Shown here piece by piece: positions 44,120-54,412 of a stretch of DNA of 64,000 bases. Both the position numbers and the translations under genes were made by a program. The stretch is from an uncultured Verrucomicrobia subdivision 3 bacterium (GTDB taxonomy: Bacteria > Verrucomicrobiota > Verrucomicrobiia > Limisphaerales > UBA11358). The stretch covers positions 1-64,000 of the forward strand of contig CAIRJF010000035.1 of the NCBI GenBank assembly GCA_903878805.1. Direction: 5' to 3'. A model generated the notes under the pieces. It ran no database searches, was not told where the DNA came from, and worked only from the letters and a program-made list of their open reading frames with translations. Each line of letters opens with the position of its first letter. Position 1 is the first letter of the stretch.

Positions 44120-45229
44120 TCAGCGGCGGAAAAAATCCTTCACCACATCCACCACGCGCTGAATCTGCGCGTCCGTCAATTCTGGAAACATCGGCAGACT
44201 CAAAACTTCGCGGCTCGCTTTTTCCGCCACCGGAAAATCGCCGGGCTTGTAGCCAAGATTGGCGTAAACTTTTTGCAGGTGCAGCGGCATCGGATAATGC
44301 ACCGCGTTGCCGATTTTGTTTTCGTCCAAAAATTTCTTCAGTTCATCACGGCGCGGCGAGCGCACAGTGTAAAGATGCCACGCACTTTCGTTGCCCGCCG
44401 TGACCGTCGGCAGTTGCAACGGCGTGTCCGCCAGCAATTCCGCGTAACGCGCGGCGACGCGCTGACGCTCGCGCGTCCAGTGCGCGAGATGTTTTAATTT
44501 TACGCCGAGCACCGCACCTTGAATGCCTTCGAGCCGGTAATTATAGCCGACTTCATCGTGATGATAACGCACCGTCGAGCCGTGTTCCCGCAATGATTTC
44601 GCGCGCGCGGCAAGTTTCGCATCATTCGTCACCAGCGCACCGCCTTCGCCGCACGCACCGAGATTTTTCGCCGGATAAAAACTGAAACACGAAACCGCGC
44701 CGAACGTGCCGATGCTTTTGCCTTTGTATTTCGCGCCATGCGCCTGCGCTGCGTCCTCGACGAACGGCAGATGATGTTTTTTGCAAATCGCCGCGACCGC
44801 GTCCACGTCGAACGGCTGGCCGTAAAGATGCACGGGCAAAACCGCCTTCGTGCGCGGCGTGATGGCTTTTTCAATCAGCGCCGGATTCAAGTTGAACGTC
44901 GTCTCGTCAATGTCCACATACACCGGCTTGGCGCCGCAATAGGAGATCGCCCAGCTCGTCGCGATAAACGTGTAGGGTGTGGTGATGACCTCGTCGCCCG
45001 GCCCGACGCCGAGCAGCAGCATCGCGACGTGCAGCGCGGACGTGCCGCTGTTGAAACCGAGCGCGTGCTGCGCGCCGCAAAACGCGGCGAAATCTTTTTC
45101 AAACTGCGCGACGTCCGGGCCGAGGCAGAAGGAGCAGTTGTCGAGCGTGCGCGCGATGGCGGCGTCAATTTCCGCACGCAACGGTTTTAATTGCGCCTTG
45201 AGATCGAGGTAGGGAACGGGTTCGGACAT
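44120..45229 (-). CDS. DegT/DnrJ/EryC1/StrS aminotransferase
   Basis: This 369-residue PLP enzyme has the family lysine K188 in SFYPAKNLGACGEGG, the SGTSALHVAMLLLGVGPGDEVITTPYTF block near 61-87 split by short variants, and FVEDAAQAHGA for the cofactor. Such enzymes make amino sugars for polysaccharides or O-antigens from keto-sugars. No other sugar-nucleotide genes lie next to it, so the product is unknown. The gene is preceded upstream by an unknown gene at a 67-base distance. Confidence 0.93.
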   Translation of the reverse strand: MSEPVPYLDLKAQLKPLRAEIDAAIARTLDNCSFCLGPDVAQFEKDFAAFCGAQHALGFNSGTSALHVAMLLLGVGPGDEVITTPYTFIATSWAISYCGAKPVYVDIDETTFNLNPALIEKAITPRTKAVLPVHLYGQPFDVDAVAAICKKHHLPFVEDAAQAHGAKYKGKSIGTFGAVSCFSFYPAKNLGACGEGGALVTNDAKLAARAKSLREHGSTVRYHHDEVGYNYRLEGIQGAVLGVKLKHLAHWTRERQRVAARYAELLADTPLQLPTVTAGNESAWHLYTVRSPRRDELKKFLDENKIGNAVHYPMPLHLQKVYANLGYKPGDFPVAEKASREVLSLPMFPELTDAQIQRVVDVVKDFFRR

Positions 45230-45296
45230 CTGGAAAATTTACCGGCAACCGGCGGGTTTGTGAAAGGTAAATGTGTCCAGACTTGCGCCCCAAAAA

Positions 45297-45719
45297 TTAC
45301 CGGCGCGGGCGGAAAATCTGCGCTGCCGCCGCGTGCGCCATCACCACGTCCGGGTCGCGTTGCAGCGCGTCGAAGTAATGGCGCGCAAAACCTTCGCCCG
45401 TCTCGGACGCCACAAGCATTTCGCTGGTGCGCTTCACCAAGGCTTGCGCCGTCTCCGCCGTCAGCGGGATTTTTGCCTTCGCATCCAGTGCTTCGTCCAG
45501 CGCCACAATGAGCAGCGAAATGGGATGCAGCCACGCGAACCACGGATCGTTCGTGAGCAGTTGCAGGAAATGGTTCGCCGAGGGAATCGTGCCGATGTTT
45601 TGCTCGTAACTCACGCGTTCGGAATCCACCAGCGCCTTGTGCAACTTCAACAGCGCGGCGCGCAGTTCCGTGAGCTGCTGCCGGAAATCCGGCGCGGGAA
45701 TGGATGCGGTGTCGTTCAA
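45297..45719 (-). CDS. Conserved-looking protein of unknown function
   Basis: This 140-residue soluble protein is mostly helical (FRQQLTELRAALLKLHKALV; the motif DPWFAWLHPISLLIVALDE near 58-76). It ends AAAAQIFRPRR. I recall similar short proteins annotated as hypothetical, with the WFAWL-P-S-LI pattern, but no function. It lies between proC and the DegT gene on the same strand, with about 20 bases between it and the proC stop. Confidence 0.7.
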   Translation of the reverse strand: MNDTASIPAPDFRQQLTELRAALLKLHKALVDSERVSYEQNIGTIPSANHFLQLLTNDPWFAWLHPISLLIVALDEALDAKAKIPLTAETAQALVKRTSEMLVASETGEGFARHYFDALQRDPDVVMAHAAAAQIFRPRR

Positions 45720-45739
45720 TGAATCAGGGCGGGTTCAAG

Positions 45740-46555
45740 TCACGCTTGTCCCAGCTTCCGGGATTTTTCCGTCGCAGCGCGGACGGCGCTCATCACGGTG
45801 GCGCGCAGTTTGCCTTTTTCCAATTCGTGCAAACCTTCAATCGTCGTGCCGCCGGGACTCGTCACCTGATCTTTCAACGCGCCGGGGTGCACGCCGGTTT
45901 CCAAAACCATTTTCGCGCCGCCCAAAACGGTTTGCGCCGCAAGCTTCGTGGCGATGTCGCGCGGCAAACCGGCGGCCACGCCGCCATCGCTCAAGGCTTC
46001 GATGAATTGATAGACATACGCCGGGCCACTGCCGCTCAGGCCGGTGACGGCGTCGAGCAAACTTTCTTTTACTTGCAACGCCACGCCGACGGCGGACAAA
46101 AGTTTCTTCGCCAGTTCGGCGTCAGCGACGCTGGCATTTTTCCCCAGCGCAAAGCCGGACGCGCCCGCGCCGACAAGTGCCGGCGTGTTGGGCATCACGC
46201 GGATGACGCGCGCACCGGCGGGCAAATTGCTTTCCAATTTTGCAATGGTAACGCCCGCCGCAATGGAGATGAGCAGATGTTTTTTGGTGAACCCGCCGGA
46301 GATTTCCGCGAGCGCGGCGGCGACCTGATCCGGCTTGGTGGCGAGAATCAAAACGTTGGCGGCCTGTGCGACGGGGAGGTTCGTGGTAAAGGTTTTGGCC
46401 TTGGTTTCAACGGCGAAATGCTGGCGCGCGGCGGGAAACGGGTCGGCGGCAAAAATTTGTCTCGCGCCGACGAGCTTGGCGTTGACGAAGCCGCGCGCGA
46501 GGGCGGTGGCCATTTTGCCCGCGCCGAGGAAGCCGATTTTCAGTTGCGTTGCCAT
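45740..46555 (-). CDS. proC: Pyrroline-5-carboxylate reductase
   Basis: This 271-residue enzyme makes the last step of proline synthesis. The N-terminal Rossmann motif is IGFLGAGKMATALARGF (7-23). VRVMPNTPALVGAGASGF and the ProC signature near the C-terminus (TGLSGSGPAYVYQFIEALSDGG and VTSPGGTTIEGL) are clear. Length is normal. The downstream unknown gene is on the same strand and may be co-transcribed. Confidence 0.95.
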   Translation of the reverse strand: MATQLKIGFLGAGKMATALARGFVNAKLVGARQIFAADPFPAARQHFAVETKAKTFTTNLPVAQAANVLILATKPDQVAAALAEISGGFTKKHLLISIAAGVTIAKLESNLPAGARVIRVMPNTPALVGAGASGFALGKNASVADAELAKKLLSAVGVALQVKESLLDAVTGLSGSGPAYVYQFIEALSDGGVAAGLPRDIATKLAAQTVLGGAKMVLETGVHPGALKDQVTSPGGTTIEGLHELEKGKLRATVMSAVRAATEKSRKLGQA

Positions 46556-46612
46556 GTGCAGTTTGTAACAGGCAATCCGCCGACGCGGAAGTGAAAACCG
46601 CGCGGCGGATTT

Positions 46613-48580
46613 TCAAACTTGAATCGGCAAGATTAGCATCGCTCGGCCATGTTGATACAAGCGGCGCTGTAATTCAAAGACGGTATGGTTGTGCAGCCAG
46701 CGCGTGACCAGACTTTCGTCCTTGAAGACGAGTTGGCCGGCGAAGAACTGCGCCTGCGGAAATTTGTCGGCGATGATATCGCATAGCTTCGCCGCTTCGT
46801 CCACGATGTCCGTGCCGAGCGCGATGTGCGCCTCGGTGTAAAAGCCGCGCTTGCTCATGTAGGCGATATAGCGATTCACTTCGGTGCGTGAATGTTCGCG
46901 TAAATTTTCCACCTCGGAGGCGCCCTTGAAATTTCCCGCGTCGAGCACGCCGACCTGCACGAAGACAAAATTCGAATAAACTTTCGGGAACATCCGCACG
47001 ACGGCGAGCAGCGTGTGCAGGCCCAGACCGTTGAAGCCATTGACTAAAAATACGGCGGTGCGCGCGTTCACGTCGCACGGCGGCGGGGGTTTTTCCACGA
47101 CGATGGCGTCGTCCGCGAGCGCGGCGGCAACCAGTTCGTTGAGGCGGTGCAATTTTTTCTGCGTCTGGCGGTAATGACGTTTCACCCAGAACGAGATGCC
47201 GATCAACACGCCGGTGACGAGCAGCGTGGCCCAGCCGCCTTCAAAAAACTTGGCGATGCAGAGCGAGACGAGGATGCCGCTCGTGAGCAGGAAGCCAAAG
47301 CCGTTGATGAGGATTTTTCTTTTCCAGCGCGGTTCAGTTTTGCGGTCCGTCCACCAGTGGCGCACCATGCCAAGTTGCGAGAGGCTGAAGGTGATGAAGA
47401 CGTTGATGCTGTAAAGCACGACGAGCATATCCACCGATGCGGTGGTGAGCAGGACGACGAGCAACGCCGCGAGGCCCATGAGCAGCACGCCATTTTGCGT
47501 GACGAGGCGGTCACTCAAGGTGGCAAAACGCGTGGGCATCCAGCGGTCCACTGCCATGTTCGCCAGCACGCGCGGACCGCCGAGAAATCCCGTTTGCGCC
47601 GCGATGAATAGCAGCGCGGCGGACGACGCCATTGCGGCAATGACGAATCCGTGCGCCAGCCACGCTGGCCACGCGGCGGTGATTTTTTCAAACAGCACAG
47701 CGTTCAGTGTCTGACCCTCGACGTGTTCGACGTGATACAAAAGATACGCCAGCAGCAATCCGCCGACGACGAACGACAGCGATGCGCCCATGTAAAGCAT
47801 CGTGCGTTTGCCGGTCTGCACGCGTGGTTCGCGCAGGACGTTTAGGCCGTTGCTCACGGCCTCGATACCGGTGTAAGTTCCCGCGCCGAGGCTGTAGGCG
47901 CGCAACACGAGGGCGACGAGTCCGAACAACCCGACTTCGGCGGTGTCCGATCTCACGTCGGACACGACGCCGTGCGCGATGTCCGGCAAATCTCCGAAGT
48001 GCGCCGTGATCGCCCAGACGATGGCGAACGTGTAGCTCAAGACGAACACGAAAAACACCGGCACCCACAGCACGACGGATTCTTTCACGCCGCGCAGATT
48101 CAGCAGCGTGAGAAAAACGACGATGCCGAGCGAGAAGCTGAGTTTGTATTTCAGAAAATCAATCGGTAACATGCTGAACATTGCGTCCGCACCGCTGGCG
48201 ACGCTGATGGCGATGGTTAAAATGTAATCGCCGATGAGCGCGCAGCCGGAAACCACGCCGAGCGTCGGCGAAAGCAGTTTGCTCGCGACGAGATAACCGC
48301 CGCCGCCCGTTGGGAATAGTTCGATGGTCTGCGAATAGCTCAAGCAGATGACCACGATGGTCAGCATGGAAGCCAACGCGACAAACACGCTCAGGTGCGT
48401 GTGGGTTTTCAGTGCGAGAAACGCCGCCTCCGGGCCGTAGCACGATGAAGAAAGCCCGTCCGCGCCAAGCCCGACCCACGCGAGCAAGGCGACCAGCGAC
48501 ATGTTGTGAAAAATCCGTTGGTCGGACAAATTCCGCGCCCGGCCAATCACCACGTCTTTCACCAATCGAAACGCGTTCAT
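46613..48580 (-). CDS. KimA-like APC-superfamily potassium transporter
   Basis: This 655-residue protein starts at ATG 48580 (MNAFRLVKDVVIGRARNLSD); the longer frame to 48766 overlaps the KdpD gene. It has about 12 transmembrane helices up to residue 460 and a C-terminal soluble domain. The early segment IFHNMSLVALLAWVGLGADGLSSSCYGPEAAF is characteristic of KimA/YdaO-type permeases, high-affinity K+/H+ symporters. Placement downstream of the kdp genes on the same strand supports a potassium role. In many bacteria both kimA and kdp are controlled by c-di-AMP; the riboswitch at the head of this operon fits. Confidence 0.8.
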   Translation of the reverse strand: MNAFRLVKDVVIGRARNLSDQRIFHNMSLVALLAWVGLGADGLSSSCYGPEAAFLALKTHTHLSVFVALASMLTIVVICLSYSQTIELFPTGGGGYLVASKLLSPTLGVVSGCALIGDYILTIAISVASGADAMFSMLPIDFLKYKLSFSLGIVVFLTLLNLRGVKESVVLWVPVFFVFVLSYTFAIVWAITAHFGDLPDIAHGVVSDVRSDTAEVGLFGLVALVLRAYSLGAGTYTGIEAVSNGLNVLREPRVQTGKRTMLYMGASLSFVVGGLLLAYLLYHVEHVEGQTLNAVLFEKITAAWPAWLAHGFVIAAMASSAALLFIAAQTGFLGGPRVLANMAVDRWMPTRFATLSDRLVTQNGVLLMGLAALLVVLLTTASVDMLVVLYSINVFITFSLSQLGMVRHWWTDRKTEPRWKRKILINGFGFLLTSGILVSLCIAKFFEGGWATLLVTGVLIGISFWVKRHYRQTQKKLHRLNELVAAALADDAIVVEKPPPPCDVNARTAVFLVNGFNGLGLHTLLAVVRMFPKVYSNFVFVQVGVLDAGNFKGASEVENLREHSRTEVNRYIAYMSKRGFYTEAHIALGTDIVDEAAKLCDIIADKFPQAQFFAGQLVFKDESLVTRWLHNHTVFELQRRLYQHGRAMLILPIQV

Positions 48581-48629
48581 AAAGTCGCCAAGACTAACCA
48601 ACCTAAAGCCGCTTGAAAATGACGGAAAT

Positions 48630-49760
48630 TCAGTTGTTCGGGTCAACGATGTGGAGGTCAATGCCCGGCGCGTGGTGCAGGAAGAATTGCAATATATTTG
48701 GGCGCGTGAACTGCCACCAACGACGTTCCGTTGTGCCGAGAACGACGAGGTGAACGTCGTTCTCACGGCAGAATTTCAACAACGCCTCGCAGACATTTTC
48801 GCTTTCCAGAACCGTGACGCTGCCGCCAAGTTCCGTCGCGATCTGGACGTTCTGCATGAACTGCCGCTGCACGTCCGAGGCGATGCGCATCGCGTCCTCG
48901 CTTTTGCGCCGGACATAGACGGCCATCCATTCGCGGTTCAGCCGCCCGGCCAGCCGCGACGCTGAGCGCAACAACCGCGCCGTCGTCACCGGGTTGGTGC
49001 TGACGCAGACCGCGATTTTTCCGCTCACGTCCGTCGGCGAGGTCGTGCCGATGCGCGGGCGTTGGTCAAGCGCATTGGCGGTTTCGCGCAACGCGAGTTC
49101 ACGAAGCTCGTTCAGATTATTCTCCGTGAAAAAATTTTCCAACGCGGCGACGGCGCGGTCGGCGGGATAAATTTTCCCCAGCCGCAAACGCTCGCGCAAT
49201 TCTTCGGCGGTCAGATCCACGTTCACCACCTGATCCGCCTCCAGCACGAATCGGTCTGGCACGCGCTCGCGCACATCCACACCCGTCGCGCGCAAAACGG
49301 TGTCGTGCAGACTTTCGAGATGCTGGATATTCAGCGCGGTGATGATGTTGATGCCCGCGAGCAACAAATCATGAACGTCAAGATAACGCTTCGGATGCTG
49401 CGCGCCGGCGCCGTTGCTGAACGGCAGCTCGTCCACAATGCAAACGGTCGGGTACCGTTTGAAAATCGCCTCGGTGTCGAGAATCTCCACCGTGACGCTG
49501 CCGTGCGGGACTTTTTTGCGTGGGATTACTTCCAGGCCGGCAACGAGCGCCTCGGTTTCCGCGCGCCCGTGCGTTTCAATCCAGCCGATGACCACGTCCA
49601 CACCGGCTTTTTTCAGACGATGCGCTTCTTCCAACATCGCGAAGGTCTTACCGACGCCGGCGGCGTGCCCGAGATAAATTTTCAATTTGCCCAGCCGGCT
49701 TTTCTCGATCAGCCGGAGAAAATCTTCGGGCTTCAATCGTTCAATCGGACGCGATTCCAT
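48630..49760 (-). CDS. kdpD: KdpD N-terminal sensor protein without histidine kinase
   Basis: This 376-residue protein holds only the KdpD N-terminal domain (Walker A GHAAGVGKT at 31-39; LKKAGVDVVIGWIETHGR; VCIVDELPFSN) and the universal-stress-like domain (about 245-376). Full KdpD has about 890 residues, with four helices, GAF and a kinase; all that is missing here and no kdpE follows. Short KdpDs of this type occur in several phyla. The USP part has been shown to bind c-di-AMP in Gram-positives. Its role here may be to modulate the pump or the KimA-like transporter rather than phosphorylation (inference). Confidence 0.88.
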   Translation of the reverse strand: MESRPIERLKPEDFLRLIEKSRLGKLKIYLGHAAGVGKTFAMLEEAHRLKKAGVDVVIGWIETHGRAETEALVAGLEVIPRKKVPHGSVTVEILDTEAIFKRYPTVCIVDELPFSNGAGAQHPKRYLDVHDLLLAGINIITALNIQHLESLHDTVLRATGVDVRERVPDRFVLEADQVVNVDLTAEELRERLRLGKIYPADRAVAALENFFTENNLNELRELALRETANALDQRPRIGTTSPTDVSGKIAVCVSTNPVTTARLLRSASRLAGRLNREWMAVYVRRKSEDAMRIASDVQRQFMQNVQIATELGGSVTVLESENVCEALLKFCRENDVHLVVLGTTERRWWQFTRPNILQFFLHHAPGIDLHIVDPNN

Positions 49761-49821
49761 CTGGGAAAGAAACTACTTCTGCGCCAACTGGTCGAGCGCG
49801 AAGTTTAAGGACGATTTGAAA

Positions 49822-49935
49822 TCACTTCGGCGGCCCAAATTTTTTAAGCGCCCAATACAGGAGAAAAACGATGACGCCAGCGCCGAGCACCAAGTAGGCC
49901 AGGATCGCAAGTCCATTGAGCAAGTCATCGCCCAT
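49822..49935 (-). CDS. 37-aa membrane peptide between kdpC and kdpD
   Basis: ATG 49935 to TGA gives MGDDLLNGLAILAYLVLGAG, then VIVFLLYWALKKFGPPK. One transmembrane helix (about 9-30) is preceded by acidic residues and followed by Lys-Lys. It starts 23 bases after the kdpC stop and lies 61 bases before the kdpD ATG, in a gap otherwise empty. Small accessory proteins (for example KdpF) are common in kdp loci but this one is at an unusual place and does not look like KdpF. Confidence 0.65.
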   Translation of the reverse strand: MGDDLLNGLAILAYLVLGAGVIVFLLYWALKKFGPPK

Positions 49936-49958
49936 AATTTTGGACGTGGTTGCGGTCC

Positions 49959-50552
49959 CTATTTTCCAGGCAACGTATCCAGTGAAAAGTTCAACGTCAT
50001 CACATTTACGCGCGGTTCGCCAAACAGACCGAGGTCACGACCACTGGTGTTTTGCTCAACAAGCTTGCGCAACTGTTCTTCAGAAATTCCGCGCGCCTTG
50101 GCCACGCGGGGAATTTGCAGATCGGCGTTGGCCGGAGTGATATGCGGATCAAGACCGCTGGCCGAGGCGGTCACGGCATCGGCGGGAATGGGCGAATTCG
50201 TCGCCAGATTATTTTCCGCGCGATAATCAGAAATCCGCTGCGCGATGGCGGCGAACAAGTTGGTGGAAGTCGGGCCAAGATTGCTGCCGCTGGAGGCGGA
50301 AGCGTCAAAGCCGTTTGCACCCGCCGCCGATGGACGCGGATGAAAATATTGCGCACCGGTGAAATTCTGGGCGAGCAACGATGAACCGCGCACGGTGCCA
50401 GATTTATCTACCAACAAACTGCCTTCAGCTTGATGCGAGAAAAATAATTTCCCCGCGCCATAAACTACGAGCGGATAAATTCCGCACAAAATCACGGCGA
50501 AGAAAAGTGTCGCCACAATTGAGCGACCGAATTCAGCAAAAAGATTTTTCAT
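49959..50552 (-). CDS. kdpC: K+-transporting ATPase subunit KdpC
   Basis: This 197-residue subunit has one N-terminal helix (about 10-32: IVATLFFAVILCGIYPLVVY) and a periplasmic domain with the family patterns FFSHQAEGSLL, SSLLAQNFTGAQYFHPRPSAA and VTASASGLDPHITPANADLQ. It stabilises the KdpAB complex. It is 18 bases after kdpB. Confidence 0.95.
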   Translation of the reverse strand: MKNLFAEFGRSIVATLFFAVILCGIYPLVVYGAGKLFFSHQAEGSLLVDKSGTVRGSSLLAQNFTGAQYFHPRPSAAGANGFDASASSGSNLGPTSTNLFAAIAQRISDYRAENNLATNSPIPADAVTASASGLDPHITPANADLQIPRVAKARGISEEQLRKLVEQNTSGRDLGLFGEPRVNVMTLNFSLDTLPGK

Positions 50553-50570
50553 AAATTCTTAATTTTTAAT

Positions 50571-52586
50571 TCAAGCGAGATGCAAACCGGCGACGATGAC
50601 ATCCATCAGTTTAATTCCCACAAACGGAACGATGACGCCGCCGACTCCGTAGATGAGCAGATTGCGCTGCAAGATTTGCGCCGCACCGAGCGGACGAAAG
50701 GTAACACCGCGCAGCGCCAGCGGAATCAGCGCGATGATGACGAGCGCGTTGAAAATAACGGCACTCAAAATCGCGCTGTTCGGACTGTGCAGGTGCATGA
50801 TGTTCAGCGGCGCGATAACGGGAAACGTCACCATGAGCATCGCGGGAATGATCGCGAAATATTTTGCGACGTCGTTCGCGATGCTGAACGTCGTGAGCGC
50901 GCCGCGCGTGATCAAAAGTTGTTTTCCGATTTCGATGATTTCCAAAAGCTTCGTCGGGTTTGAGTCGAGGTCCACCATGTTGCCCGCTTCCTTTGCCGCC
51001 TGCGTGCCGGTGTTCATCGCCACGCCGACGTCGGCTTGCGCGAGCGCGGGCGCGTCGTTCGTGCCGTCGCCGATCATCGCGACCATGCGGCCGCCGGTCT
51101 GCTCCTTGCGGATGAGCGCGAGCTTGTCCTCCGGTTTCGCCTCGGCGAGAAAATCATCCACGCCCGCTTCCTGCGCGATGGCGGCGGCGGTCAACTTGTT
51201 GTCACCGGTGATCATCACGGTGCGAATGCCCATCGCGCGAAAGCGTTTGAAACGTTCGGCCAATCCGCCTTTCACGATGTCTTTCAAATGAATCACGCCG
51301 AGCGCGCGTGACTGTGTCGCAACGACGAGCGGCGTGCCACCGGAACGCGAAATATTTTCCACGGCGTTCTCAACTTCCTTCGGCAACGTGCCGCCGACAA
51401 ATTGTTTCACCGCCGTCGCCGCGCCTTTGCGGATTTGCTGGCCTTCATAATTCACGCCGCTCATGCGCGTCTGCGCGGTGAACGGCACGAATTGCGCGCC
51501 GGGCAGCTCGTGGATTTCCCGCGCGCGGATGCCGAAATTTTTCGCGAGCACGACGATGCTGCGGCCTTCGGGCGTTTCGTCGGCAAGCGACGCGAGTTGC
51601 GCGGCGTCGGCCAGTTCCTGTTCCGTCACGCCGGACGCGGGCAAAAATGCGGTGGCCTGGCGATTGCCGAGCGTGATCGTGCCGGTCTTGTCCAAAAGCA
51701 AAACGTCCACGTCGCCGGCTGCTTCGACGGCACGACCGCTCATCGCCAAAACATTTTTCTGAAGCAAACGATCCATGCCCGCGATGCCGATGGCGCTCAA
51801 CAAACCGCCGATGGTCGTCGGAATCAAACAGACGAGCAGCGCGATCAAAACGGCGTTGGAAAATGTGACGCCGGAATAAATGCCAAGCGGTTTCAACGTG
51901 ATGACCGCGAGCAGAAAAACAATCGTCAGCGCGGCGAGCAAAATCGTGAGCGCGAGTTCGTTCGGAGTTTTCTGACGGCTTGCGCCTTCGACAAGTGAAA
52001 TCATGCGATCCAAAAATCCTTCGCCGGGATTGCAAGTGATGCGGATTTTGATTTCGTCCGAAAGCACGCGCGTGCCGCCGGTGACGGCGCTGCGGTCGCC
52101 GCCCGCTTCGCGGACGACAGGCGCGGATTCGCCGGTGATGGCCGATTCGTCCACCGTCGCCGCGCCGTGAACAATTTCGCCGTCGGCAGGAATGATTTCG
52201 CCCGCGCGGACGACGATGACATCGTTTTTGCGCAACGAGTCGGCGTCAACGGTTTTGATTTTGCCGTCGTCGGAAATTTTGTTCGCGCTCGTCTGCGTGC
52301 GCGTCTGGCGCAACGCCTTCGCCTGCGCCTTGCCGCGTCCTTCGGCGACGGCTTCGGCGAAATTCGCGAACAGCACCGTGAACCAAAGCCAGATCGCGAT
52401 CTGCAAAACGAATCCGGTCTGCCCGGGCGAGCGAAAAATCTCAACGGTGCTGATGGCCGCGCCGACGAGCGTGACGAACATGACGGGATTTTTCACCATC
52501 AGTCGCGGGTCGAGTTTGCGGAACGTGTCGCCGAGCGCGGGCGCGAGGATTTTCGGGTCGAAAATGGAAACGGGTTGGTGCGTCAT
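50571..52586 (-). CDS. kdpB: K+-transporting P-type ATPase subunit KdpB
   Basis: This 671-residue P-type ATPase has TGES at 151-154, phosphorylated D299 in DKTGT (299-303), [14 protein letters not shown] and [21 protein letters not shown]. Helices fit the KdpB topology. It energises K+ uptake through KdpA. It starts 12 bases after the kdpA stop. Confidence 0.97.
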   Translation of the reverse strand: MTHQPVSIFDPKILAPALGDTFRKLDPRLMVKNPVMFVTLVGAAISTVEIFRSPGQTGFVLQIAIWLWFTVLFANFAEAVAEGRGKAQAKALRQTRTQTSANKISDDGKIKTVDADSLRKNDVIVVRAGEIIPADGEIVHGAATVDESAITGESAPVVREAGGDRSAVTGGTRVLSDEIKIRITCNPGEGFLDRMISLVEGASRQKTPNELALTILLAALTIVFLLAVITLKPLGIYSGVTFSNAVLIALLVCLIPTTIGGLLSAIGIAGMDRLLQKNVLAMSGRAVEAAGDVDVLLLDKTGTITLGNRQATAFLPASGVTEQELADAAQLASLADETPEGRSIVVLAKNFGIRAREIHELPGAQFVPFTAQTRMSGVNYEGQQIRKGAATAVKQFVGGTLPKEVENAVENISRSGGTPLVVATQSRALGVIHLKDIVKGGLAERFKRFRAMGIRTVMITGDNKLTAAAIAQEAGVDDFLAEAKPEDKLALIRKEQTGGRMVAMIGDGTNDAPALAQADVGVAMNTGTQAAKEAGNMVDLDSNPTKLLEIIEIGKQLLITRGALTTFSIANDVAKYFAIIPAMLMVTFPVIAPLNIMHLHSPNSAILSAVIFNALVIIALIPLALRGVTFRPLGAAQILQRNLLIYGVGGVIVPFVGIKLMDVIVAGLHLA

Positions 52587-52598
52587 AAAAAATTCGGG

Positions 52599-54398
52599 TT
52601 AAAACAAATTTCCTTTCAGCATCAGGAAATGTTCAACGATCGGGCCGAGCGCGAGCGCGGGCAGAAACGTCAGCGCGCCAACCAAAATCACCGTGCCGAC
52701 GAGCAACACGACGAACGTGAAGCCGCTCACGGGAAAAGTTCCGGCGCTGGCGGGGACGATTTTTTTGCGCGCGAGCGAACCGGCGAGCGCGAGCAGCGGG
52801 ATGATCATGCCGAAGCGTCCGAGCAACATGTCCACGCCGAGCGTTGTGTCATACCAGGGCGTGTTCGCGTTGAGTCCGGCGAATGCACTGCCGTTGTTGC
52901 CGGCCCCGGAAGTGTAGGCGTAGAGAATTTCGCTCAAGCCGTGCGGACCTTGGTTCGCGAGGCTGGATTTCCCCCAATCGCTCACCGATGCCCAGGCCGT
53001 GAAGCCCAAGATGATGAACGCGAGGATGACGAACGCGAGCAGCACCATTTTCACGTCGTAGGATTCGATTTTTTTGCCGAGATATTCCGGCGTGCGCCCG
53101 ACCATCAGCCCGGCGATGAACACGGTCAGCACGACAAAAATCAACATGCCGTAAAGTCCCGCGCCGACGCCGCCGAAAATGACTTCGCCGGTCTGGATGT
53201 TGAACAGCGGCACGAGCCCGCCGAGCGGCGTGAAGGAATCGTGCATGGAATTGACCGCGCCGCAACTCGCGTCGGTCGTGACAGTCGCAAAAAGCGCGGA
53301 ATTAAAAATGCCGAAACGGACTTCCTTGCCTTCCATGTTGCCATCGGCGACGGCGACGCCGAGCTGCTGATGAATCGGATTGCCGCGCGCTTCCGCCCAC
53401 CAGCAAAACAAAACGCCCGCGAGGCACATCGCGAACATCGCCGACCAGACCGACCAGCCGTGTTTTTGATTTTTCGTTTCGCGGCCGAGGTGATACGTCA
53501 GCGCGCTGCCGATGCACAACAGCGCGAGCATTTGCAAAAAGTTCGAGAGCGGCGTGGGATTTTCAAACGGATGCGCGGCGTTGGCGTTCGTGTAACCGCC
53601 GCCGTTCGTGCCGAGCATTTTGATCGCGACCTGCGAGGCCATCGGGCCTTGCACAATCGTCTGCGTGTCGAGCGTTTGATTTTCCATCACCGGATTTCCC
53701 TTGGCATCAACGACGGGTTTTCCATTCGCGTCCGTTTTCGCGACGGAAATGGTTTGCGATTCAATCAATTTCGCGGACGTGTAAGGTTTAAAATTTTGAA
53801 TCATGCCTTGCGACACGAGAAAAATCGCGAACACGAGGCAGGACGGCAGCAGCAAATAATAAGTGATGCGCGTCACGTCCACCCAGAAGTTGCCGATGGT
53901 CTGCGCCGAGTGCCGCGCGATGCCGCGCACGAGCGCCGCCGCGACCGCCATGCCGACGGCGGCGGAAAAAAAGTTGTGGATGGTCAGCGCGACCATCTGC
54001 GAGAGATACGACATCGTGGATTCGCCGCCGTAACTCTGCCAGTTCGTGTTCGTGGTGAAACTGACGGCGGTGTTGAACGCAAGATGTTCTGACAGCGCGG
54101 GGAAATTTTGCGGATTGAGCGGCAGGAAATTTTGCAGTCGCAGAATCGCGTAGGTGAACAGCAAACTCACGAGGCTGAAAACCAGCATCGCGAACGTGTA
54201 TTGTTTCCAGCCCTGCTCTTTCGCCGGGTCAACGCGAAAAATCCAGTAGGTCAATTTTTCAAGCGGGCGAAAAACCGGTTCGAGAAAAGTTTTCCCGTTG
54301 GCGTCGAACACACGGCCGAGATAAAGGCCGAGCGGTTTGGTGACAAGAATAAGTGCGCCGAGGTAGAGCGCGAGTTCCAGCCATTGATGGGCAATCAT
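52599..54398 (-). CDS. kdpA: K+-transporting ATPase subunit KdpA
   Basis: This 599-residue channel-like subunit has ten or so helices and four selectivity-filter-like segments. FTTNTNWQSYGGESTMSYLS near 115-133 and GTNGGGYTNANAAHPFENPT near 245-265 are diagnostic. A slightly unusual middle insert (about 215-235: VAKTDANGKPVVDAKGNPVM) lies between helices. It is 14 bases after kdpF. Confidence 0.96.
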   Translation of the reverse strand: MIAHQWLELALYLGALILVTKPLGLYLGRVFDANGKTFLEPVFRPLEKLTYWIFRVDPAKEQGWKQYTFAMLVFSLVSLLFTYAILRLQNFLPLNPQNFPALSEHLAFNTAVSFTTNTNWQSYGGESTMSYLSQMVALTIHNFFSAAVGMAVAAALVRGIARHSAQTIGNFWVDVTRITYYLLLPSCLVFAIFLVSQGMIQNFKPYTSAKLIESQTISVAKTDANGKPVVDAKGNPVMENQTLDTQTIVQGPMASQVAIKMLGTNGGGYTNANAAHPFENPTPLSNFLQMLALLCIGSALTYHLGRETKNQKHGWSVWSAMFAMCLAGVLFCWWAEARGNPIHQQLGVAVADGNMEGKEVRFGIFNSALFATVTTDASCGAVNSMHDSFTPLGGLVPLFNIQTGEVIFGGVGAGLYGMLIFVVLTVFIAGLMVGRTPEYLGKKIESYDVKMVLLAFVILAFIILGFTAWASVSDWGKSSLANQGPHGLSEILYAYTSGAGNNGSAFAGLNANTPWYDTTLGVDMLLGRFGMIIPLLALAGSLARKKIVPASAGTFPVSGFTFVVLLVGTVILVGALTFLPALALGPIVEHFLMLKGNLF

Positions 54399-54412
54399 AA
54401 AAATTTACGAGG

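Noticed and set aside
52167-54092. 641-codon open frame on the plus strand
   Set aside because: It is antisense to kdpB and kdpA. The protein is mostly R, H, E and Q and has no fold signature.
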